From the NCBI RefSeq assembly GCF_000424325.1, contig NZ_AUJR01000006.1, forward strand, positions 105,132 through 169,131: DNA of 64,000 bases, read 5' to 3'. The stretch's first letter is position 1, and each line of letters begins with the position of its first letter. This document shows positions 59,168 to 64,000 of the stretch, piece by piece. The translations under genes were made by a program, and so were the position numbers. The notes below the pieces were generated by a model. The model did no database searches. It worked only from the letters and a program-made list of their open reading frames with translations, and was not told the DNA's origin. The stretch is from [Clostridium] clostridioforme AGR2157. GTDB taxonomy: Bacteria > Bacillota > Clostridia > Lachnospirales > Lachnospiraceae.

Positions 59168-61534
59168 ATGGGATATACAGACGATAAGACATCTGAGGGT
59201 ACAAGGGGCGGTAGTGACAGCACACATGCCGGACGGAATTTCCGGGTGGTAGGCGCCCCCTTTATCAAGAAGGATGCAAGGGCCCTGGTGACAGGCAAGC
59301 CGGTGTTCACGGACGATCTGGCTTTAAAGGACTGCCTGGTGGTAAAGGTGCTCAGAAGCCCTTACGCCCATGCCATGGTCCAGGAGATAGACTGCGGCGT
59401 TGCTGCCAAGATACCGGGGATTGAGTGCATCCTCACATGGAAGGACGTGCCGCAGAGCCGTTTCACCATGGCGGGGCAGACCTATCCGGAACCCAGCCCC
59501 TATGACCGGCTCATACTGGACCGCAGGCTGCGTTTCGCGGGAGACGCGGTGGCAATCGTGGCAGGAAAGGACGAGGCCACGGTGGACCATGCCATGCACC
59601 TCATACGTGTAAAATATGAAGTGCTGGAGCCGGTGCTGGACATGCACGACGCCAAGGACGGCAATGTTCTGGTGCATCCGGAGGAGGACTGGAAGAGTCT
59701 CTGCGATGTGGGCGCTGACAACAGACGCAATCTCTGCGCCTCCGGCATTGAGGGCCATGGGGACCTGGAGCAGGCATTTGCGGGCTGCACTCATGTGATA
59801 GAGCGGGTGTACCACACCAAGGCCAACCAGCAGGCCATGATGGAGACCTTCCGGGCCTTCACCCATCTGGATGTGTACGGAAGGCTGAATGTGGTGGCCT
59901 CCACCCAGATTCCATTCCATACCAGAAGAATCCTGGCCCATGCCCTGGATATACCCAAATCCAGGATTCGCGTCATCAAGCCCAGAATCGGAGGCGGTTT
60001 CGGGGCAAAGCAGACGGTTGTGGCGGAGGTATACCCTGCCATCGTGACCTGGAAGACAGGGAAACCCGCCAAAATCATTTACAGCCGTTATGAGTCCCAG
60101 ATTGCGTCCTCACCCCGCCACGAGATGGAGGTACGGGTGAAGCTGGGATGCGATGACAACGGTATCCTGAAAGCCATGGATGTATATACATTGTCAAATA
60201 CAGGGGCCTATGGGGAACATGGACCCACCACTGTGGGCCTGTCCGGCCATAAGTCCATTCCGCTGTACCACACGCCTGAGGCATTCCGGTTCAGCTATGA
60301 CGTGGTCTACACCAACCGGATGTCGGCCGGGGCATACCGCGGATACGGGGCAACCCAGGGAATCTTTGCCGTGGAATCAGCGGTAAGCGAGCTGGCGGCA
60401 GAGCTGGGCATGGACCCGGTGAAATTCAGGGAACTTAACATGGTCAAAGAAGGAGACGTCATGCCGGCCTATTACGGTGAGACAGCGGACAGCTGCGCTC
60501 TGGACCGCTGTGTGGCCAGGGTCAAAGACATGATAGGATGGGACGGGAAATACCCCAGACGCCAGGTAAGCGGCTCAAAGATGCGCGGCGTGGGACTGGC
60601 CATGGCCATGCAGGGTTCCTCCATATCCGGGGTGGATGTGGCAGGCGCTACCATTAAGATAAACGACGACGGTTTTTACAACCTGATTATCGGTGCGGCC
60701 GACATGGGAACGGGCTGCGACACCACGCTGGCCCAGGTGGCTGCCGAATGTCTGGGCTGCGAGCTGGATGATATCGTGGTATTTGGGGCTGATACGGATA
60801 TATCCCCCTATGATTCCGGTTCCTATGCTTCCAGCACTGCCTATCTGACCGGAACAGCAGTGGTAAAGACTTGTGAATCACTGAAGAAAAAAATTCTTCA
60901 CAAGGCAGCCAAATACCTGGAAACAGGAGTGGAGGAGCTGGAGTTTGACGGAAAGCGGGTATATAAGCCGGCCTGCGGGGAGGACGGCACCAGAAAGGAA
61001 ATCTCCATAAAGGACCTGGCAAACAGGGTGCAGTGTGCCAATGAGGACGCCCTTCAGGTGACCCAGTCCCATTCCTCGCCCATATCTCCGCCGCCTTTTA
61101 TGGCAGGAGCCGCCGAGGTGGAGGTGGATCTGGAGACAGGACAGGTGGAGTTAATCAAATTCGCTGCCGCGGTGGACTGCGGAACGCCTCTCAATGAAAA
61201 CCTGGCAAGGGTTCAGACAGAGGGCGGACTGGTCCAGGGAATCGGCATGGCCCTGTATGAGGATGTAAGCTATTCAAAGGACGGAAAGGTCCATGAGAAT
61301 TCCTTTATGCAGTATAAGGTGCCAAGTCGTCTGGATGTGGGCAGGGTACAGGTGGAGTTTGAGAGCAGCTTCGAGCCCACAGGTCCATTCGGCGCTAAAT
61401 CCATCGGTGAAGTGGTGATCAACACGCCGTCCCCGGCCATTGCCAATGCGGTTTACAATGCAGTGGGCGTGAGAATACGGGAACTTCCCATAACCGCGGA
61501 GAAAGTATTTAAAGGGATGAACGGGCTGGATTAA
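59168..61534 (+). CDS. xdhA: Xanthine dehydrogenase-type molybdopterin-binding subunit
   Basis: A 788-residue molybdenum hydroxylase large subunit. It has the N-terminal hammerhead domain (VTGKPVFTDDLAL), molybdopterin-contact segments (PRIGGGFGAKQ, AYRGYGATQG) and the catalytic Glu in GAKSIGEVVINTPSP. Enzymes of this family hydroxylate purines or other N-heterocycles using water. Substrate is not certain; the purine genes at 28.9-33.3 kb make xanthine or hypoxanthine plausible. AACAGGAGGTGTGAGC precedes the ATG at 59168; earlier frame overlaps the iron-sulfur gene. Confidence 0.9.
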   Translation: MGYTDDKTSEGTRGGSDSTHAGRNFRVVGAPFIKKDARALVTGKPVFTDDLALKDCLVVKVLRSPYAHAMVQEIDCGVAAKIPGIECILTWKDVPQSRFTMAGQTYPEPSPYDRLILDRRLRFAGDAVAIVAGKDEATVDHAMHLIRVKYEVLEPVLDMHDAKDGNVLVHPEEDWKSLCDVGADNRRNLCASGIEGHGDLEQAFAGCTHVIERVYHTKANQQAMMETFRAFTHLDVYGRLNVVASTQIPFHTRRILAHALDIPKSRIRVIKPRIGGGFGAKQTVVAEVYPAIVTWKTGKPAKIIYSRYESQIASSPRHEMEVRVKLGCDDNGILKAMDVYTLSNTGAYGEHGPTTVGLSGHKSIPLYHTPEAFRFSYDVVYTNRMSAGAYRGYGATQGIFAVESAVSELAAELGMDPVKFRELNMVKEGDVMPAYYGETADSCALDRCVARVKDMIGWDGKYPRRQVSGSKMRGVGLAMAMQGSSISGVDVAGATIKINDDGFYNLIIGAADMGTGCDTTLAQVAAECLGCELDDIVVFGADTDISPYDSGSYASSTAYLTGTAVVKTCESLKKKILHKAAKYLETGVEELEFDGKRVYKPACGEDGTRKEISIKDLANRVQCANEDALQVTQSHSSPISPPPFMAGAAEVEVDLETGQVELIKFAAAVDCGTPLNENLARVQTEGGLVQGIGMALYEDVSYSKDGKVHENSFMQYKVPSRLDVGRVQVEFESSFEPTGPFGAKSIGEVVINTPSPAIANAVYNAVGVRIRELPITAEKVFKGMNGLD

Positions 61535-61627
61535 AGTCTGGCAGGATACCGGTATCAGCATGGCTGTCCGGCGTTTACCCAATCCCCGCCTCCCAATACC
61601 TGCCAGCCCTGAAATAGCAGATAAGCC

Positions 61628-61656
61628 TTGCATATCCTTTCCAAAAGTTGTATACT
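61628..61656 (+). promoter_or_regulatory. Promoter of the Nudix gene
   Basis: TTGCAT at 61628-61633, a 17-nt spacer and TATACT at 61651-61656, giving a leader of about 125 nt before the 61789 start. The gap 61535-61788 contains no other gene that I can support. Confidence 0.65.
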
Positions 61657-61788
61657 AAGACCAGTTATGATTGCGTAACCGGGACGATTGATGCTGTGCT
61701 GCACACATGCGGGACGCACGCGGGGCCTAAAAGGACCCGTCCGGTAAAGACGCAGATCAGGTTCACACCAACACCAGGAGGAATTGCA

Positions 61789-62241
61789 ATGATTGAAGCA
61801 ACGAGCTGCGGCGGTGTGGTTATATTTCGCGGGAAAATCCTCGTCCTTTATAAGAATTACAAGAACAAGTATGAGGGATGGGTTTTGCCTAAGGGAACAG
61901 TAGAAGCTGGCGAAGAGTATAAAGAGACGGCCCTCCGTGAAGTGAAGGAGGAGACCGGTGTCAGTGCATCCATTATCAAGTATATCGGCAAGAGCCAATA
62001 CTCCTTTAACACTCCCCAGGATGTGGTGGAAAAGGACGTACACTGGTATCTGATGATGGCCGACAGCTATTACAGCAAACCACAGCGGGAAGAGTACTTT
62101 CTGGATTCCGGGTATTATAAGTTCTACGAGGCATACCATCTGCTGAAGTTTTCCAATGAGAAGCAGATACTGGAAAAGGCTTATAATGAGTATCTGGATT
62201 TGAAGAAGAGTAATCTTTGGGGAAGCAAGAAGTATTTTTAA
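61789..62241 (+). CDS. Nudix hydrolase (dinucleoside tetraphosphatase/MutT-like)
   Basis: A 150-residue Nudix protein. The Nudix box appears as LPKGTVEAGEEYKETALREV followed by KEETGV, and VVIFRGKILVLYKNYKNKYE gives the first strand pair. GWVLPKGTVEAGE is typical of Ap4A-hydrolase-like members. It cleaves a nucleoside diphosphate linked to another moiety; the substrate is not determined. CCAGGAGGAATTGCA precedes the ATG at 61789. A terminator follows. Confidence 0.88.
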   Translation: MIEATSCGGVVIFRGKILVLYKNYKNKYEGWVLPKGTVEAGEEYKETALREVKEETGVSASIIKYIGKSQYSFNTPQDVVEKDVHWYLMMADSYYSKPQREEYFLDSGYYKFYEAYHLLKFSNEKQILEKAYNEYLDLKKSNLWGSKKYF

Positions 62242-62258
62242 GCGAATAGTGACGCAAT

Positions 62259-62291
62259 TAAGGGCGCTCCGGCTTGGCTGGGGCGCCTTTT
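62259..62291 (+). terminator. Terminator after the Nudix gene
   Basis: A GC-rich stem (AAGG-GCGC-TCC with GGG-GCGC-CTT, one bulge) ends in TTTT, 18 nt after the stop codon. Confidence 0.6.
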
Positions 62292-62311
62292 GACACCAAT
62301 TTGACACCAAT
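62290..62311 (+). repeat. 11-nt tandem direct repeat
   Basis: TTGACACCAAT occurs twice back to back, at the base of the terminator and at the border between the core-like Nudix gene and the AT-rich, decayed 62.3-64 kb segment. Confidence 0.6.
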
Positions 62312-62444
62312 TGGATGTACGTAGAGGGTGGGTATGTTATAATTACACTATAGAATATAGGATGTAAAAAATGCGGCAAAAAATTTTTTTGGTCAGTTCT
62401 TTAACTAAAGGCGCAAGTGATTGAAAATATTTGATGGAGGACAA

Positions 62445-63036
62445 ATGATTTATGATTATACGACAGAGAAGTTCAAGATAGGTGATGGAATAGCGGAGTT
62501 CGGTGTTCCTGATTGGCGGTATATCAGGAAAATTAGGATTAATCAATTCTCTAATCAATATGTTTCTGAGGCATTGAAAGGAGAATTTACAGGATGGTTC
62601 AAAAATGATGTTCCGGCAGTTTTTATATCTTCTCCTACCGGATCAGGAAAAAACTTTTTTATTGAACTGCATAATACCGTTTGTCAACATATGTCATGGA
62701 AATATTCTTATTTTGAGTAATAGGATTGCATTAGGACTATAATAAATTAAAGTTGTATGACCTACAATTCTGGGCGAGAATAAAGAAACTAATGGATGAA
62801 GGTTGTGAAAATGTTGTTTTAGCCGAAATATGCCATTGGTTGGGGCTAACGCTGTAAAATGTTAAGTTATATCATTCGGAAGAAAAGAAGATAGCAGAAC
62901 AAAAGCTTATTGATTATCTGGAAGCGAGTATTGGCAGAGTAACAAAAGATGAGTTTTCCAATGAGTTCTCAAGGTTATATGTACACGCATATGGGACTAA
63001 TGTAAAATATGCAGGTATTCTTGAATCTATTAGTTA
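62445..63036 (+). pseudogene. DEAD/DEAH-box helicase remnant
   Basis: GATGGAGGACAA precedes an ATG, and the frame includes VFISSPTGSGKNFFIE, a Walker A motif (GSGK). After 91 codons the frame breaks. Other frames continue the old protein: NILILSNRIALG, LYDLQFWARIKKLMDEG, and EEKKIAEQKLIDYLEASIG through to GILESIS before a stop at 63036. Several frameshifts and a large internal deletion are implied. Only the first ATPase motif survives, so it is non-functional as a helicase. Confidence 0.65.
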
Positions 63037-63049
63037 AATAGCATATAAT
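63021..63049 (+). promoter_or_regulatory. Promoter of the toxin-antitoxin pair
   Basis: TTGAAT at 63021-63026, a 17-nt spacer and TATAAT at 63044-63049, 48 nt before the antitoxin start. Confidence 0.7.
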
Positions 63050-63053
63050 AAAT

Positions 63054-63064
63054 ATAGATACTAT
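63054..63064. promoter_or_regulatory. Possible antitoxin operator
   Basis: ATAG-ATA-CTAT is a small dyad at the expected transcription start. Autorepression by antitoxin or complex at such a site is usual for VapBC-type modules. The dyad is short, so the call is tentative. Confidence 0.4.
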
Positions 63065-63096
63065 GATTTATGGATTCAACACGGAGGTGAATATAG

Positions 63097-63336
63097 ATGA
63101 TAGCAGTACAGGGCATGTATGACAACGGGAGGATTCAACTGGCAGAGAATGCCCCGATGGAGAAAGCCAAGGTAATCGTCATTTTTCCTGGGGAGAATAA
63201 TAATAATGGTTCCAAGCTGACTAAAGAAGCGGCAAGGACTCTGTTTGATGAATTTACAGGGAGTATAAAACGTAATATTGATGAAAGGTCAGAACGGTTA
63301 GGAGCATTGGATGAAAAATATTCGGGTATTAATTGA
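63097..63336 (+). CDS. Antitoxin of a PIN-toxin module (VapB-like)
   Basis: A 79-residue protein with a small N-terminal beta-rich part (MIAVQGMYDNGRIQLAENAP, KAKVIVIFPG) resembling AbrB/DUF2281-type antitoxin domains. A charged helical C-terminus of the sort that wraps the toxin follows. It overlaps the PIN gene by 26 nt, the usual antitoxin-first layout. CACGGAGGTGAATATAG precedes the ATG. Its identity rests mainly on size and the overlap with the PIN toxin. Confidence 0.7.
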   Translation: MIAVQGMYDNGRIQLAENAPMEKAKVIVIFPGENNNNGSKLTKEAARTLFDEFTGSIKRNIDERSERLGALDEKYSGIN

Positions 63337-63742
63337 TACGAACATTGTTTTGGACTGGCTTATGTGCCGTGAGCCTTTTCAGGAAAATGCTCGGTTTATT
63401 ATGGAAAAATGTTTGTTTGGTGACTTGGATGGATATCTTACTGCGCATTCAATATCGGATCTGTTTTACATTCTACGTAAAGATTTCGATGTAAATAAAA
63501 GGAAAAAATTATTATTGTTATTATGCGATAATATGAACGTTATAATTGAAGATAAGGATACTATAAAAACGGTTTTAATGAATGAAAAGTGGACAGATTT
63601 TGAAGATGGATTGCAAATGCAGTGCGCTTTAAGGGAAGAATTGGAATATATTGTAACACGTAATATCAAGGACTTCCAGGATTCCTTAGTTATGCCTGTA
63701 TTGCCGGGACAGCTAATTGCACTGTATAAATCACGACAATAA
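63311..63742 (+). CDS. PIN-domain toxin (VapC-like ribonuclease)
   Basis: A 143-residue PIN-domain protein. Acidic active-site residues appear as Asp in VLIDTNIVLDWLM, Glu in the QENARFIMEK segment, and Asp in WTDFEDGLQ, with a TRN at the end of the next strand (YIVTRNIKDF), typical of the family. It should be an endoribonuclease restrained by the upstream antitoxin. TTAGGAGCATTGG gives it its own ribosome site inside the antitoxin gene. Strongly AT-rich relative to the core genes. Confidence 0.88.
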   Translation: MKNIRVLIDTNIVLDWLMCREPFQENARFIMEKCLFGDLDGYLTAHSISDLFYILRKDFDVNKRKKLLLLLCDNMNVIIEDKDTIKTVLMNEKWTDFEDGLQMQCALREELEYIVTRNIKDFQDSLVMPVLPGQLIALYKSRQ

Positions 63743-63763
63743 TATAGCTTGATGTTAATGAAG

Positions 63764-63797
63764 ACTCCCATGGCGTAATGTCATGGGAGTTCTTTTT
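63764..63797 (+). terminator. Terminator after the toxin gene
   Basis: ACTCCCATG pairs with CATGGGAGT around a 9-nt loop, followed by TCTTTTT. A clear intrinsic terminator 22 nt after the stop. Confidence 0.8.
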
Positions 63798-63869
63798 ATG
63801 GGCTTTAGCCTGTTGAGTATGTTGGAGTTTTTCGTGTTCCGAAAAATGGAGACATGCGAAACTAAAAAC

Positions 63870-63886
63870 CACCCGCTTTGCGGGTG
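63870..63886. repeat. Subterminal hairpin of the IS200-type element
   Basis: CACCCGC pairs with GCGGGTG around TTT. Small imperfect or perfect subterminal hairpins of this kind are the recognition structures of single-strand-transposing IS200/IS605 elements. Confidence 0.65.
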
Positions 63887-63905
63887 CGAGTCAAGATGTT
63901 ATACA

Positions 63906-63969
63906 AAATCACCTTTCCGATTTATGATAGAGGTGTCCAAGCCGCTATCAAAGAAAGGAAAGGTGATTT
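63906..63969 (+). promoter_or_regulatory. Hairpin that sequesters the transposase ribosome site
   Basis: AAATCACCTTTCC (63906-63918) is exactly complementary to GGAAAGGTGATTT (63957-63969), which contains the ribosome site of the transposase 3 nt before its ATG. Pairing would hide the site, as known for IS200, where an equivalent stem represses transposase translation. Confidence 0.75.
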
Positions 63970-63971
63970 AT

Positions 63972-64000
63972 ATGGCGAAGAAAGCCAATGATTTAGCACA
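63972..64000 (+). CDS. tnpA: IS200-type TnpA transposase, 5' end only
   Basis: The first nine codons read MAKKANDLA before the window ends. This N-terminus is what Firmicute IS200 TnpA (HUH tyrosine transposase) proteins begin with, and the two upstream stem-loops agree. The rest lies outside the window. Confidence 0.7.

Larger units (their letters stand above)
63860..64000 (+). mobile_element. Left end of an IS200/IS605-family element (cut by window edge)
   Basis: A left-end hairpin, a ribosome-site-masking hairpin and the first codons of an IS200-type transposase appear in the expected order. The exact left boundary is a guess, because IS200-type elements have no inverted terminal repeats or target duplication. 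Confidence 0.7.

Noticed and set aside
1..64000. CRISPR arrays, rRNA and tRNA genes
   Set aside because: No regularly spaced repeats with unique spacers and no tRNA-like cloverleaf or rRNA segment was recognised by eye. A covariance search could still find a small RNA that I missed.

Overview
The window looks like a chromosomal segment of a spore-forming gut clostridium of the Lachnospiraceae, plausibly Enterocloster/Clostridium bolteae-like. The grounds are mid-range GC, strong AGGAGG ribosome sites, sigma-A promoters with TTGACA/TATAAT boxes, the Bacillus/Clostridium synteny nudF-spoIIM-xerD, a TctABC-rich sugar-acid catabolism region, a 1443-residue 2-hydroxyacyl-CoA dehydratase-type activase, and remnants of gut-Firmicute mobile elements. 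The genus is inference, not something read directly.

Region 1 (1-18.5 kb) is a carboxylate or sugar-acid utilisation region. It holds a PdxA2-like dehydrogenase, two complete tripartite tricarboxylate transporters (gene orders B-A-C and C-B-A), three xylose-isomerase-like TIM barrels, two D-2-hydroxyacid dehydrogenases, an Asp/Glu-racemase-like protein, a split transketolase, a FadR-type GntR repressor and a PrpR-type sigma-54 activator. A near-consensus -24/-12 promoter precedes the 10.6-16.1 kb operon, tying it to the activator. The cluster ends in a decayed RpiB-like gene.

Region 2 (18.5-21.7 kb, minus strand) is a nucleobase operon: deaminase, NCS1 permease, a 54-residue membrane protein and a GntR/UTRA regulator, with a 10-bp-arm palindrome at its head. 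Region 3 (21.7-28.5 kb) is a patchwork, probably acquired, arsenic island: arsR with two matching operator boxes, an IS110 remnant that interrupts the operon, arsD with a 19-cysteine tail, arsA, a broken arsC, acr3, then a transglutaminase-like lipoprotein and a broken XRE regulator. A related leader of about 75 nt precedes both arsD and the lipoprotein.

Region 4 (28.8-33.3 kb) is purine/ureide metabolism: an M20 carbamoylase/allantoate hydrolase, an NCS2 permease and adenine deaminase. Then come the giant activase (minus strand), a CorA transporter, a rhomboid-like protein and pyruvate kinase. Region 5 (41.4-57.6 kb) is mostly core: lysA-like, proC, nudF, spoIIM, an EamA exporter, xerD, an exonuclease, ruvAB, zapA, a U32 peptidase, an FtsW/RodA protein and a penicillin-binding protein, interspersed with gene remnants and REP-like repeats. 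Region 6 (57.9-64 kb) has a three-subunit xanthine-dehydrogenase-type molybdoenzyme, a Nudix hydrolase, helicase remnants, a PIN toxin-antitoxin pair and the left end of an IS200-type element cut by the window edge.

No tRNA, rRNA or CRISPR array was seen. The most promising candidates for something undescribed are the sigma-54-driven sugar-acid operon, the cysteine-rich ArsD with its shared leader, and the repeat-expanded N-terminus of the penicillin-binding protein.
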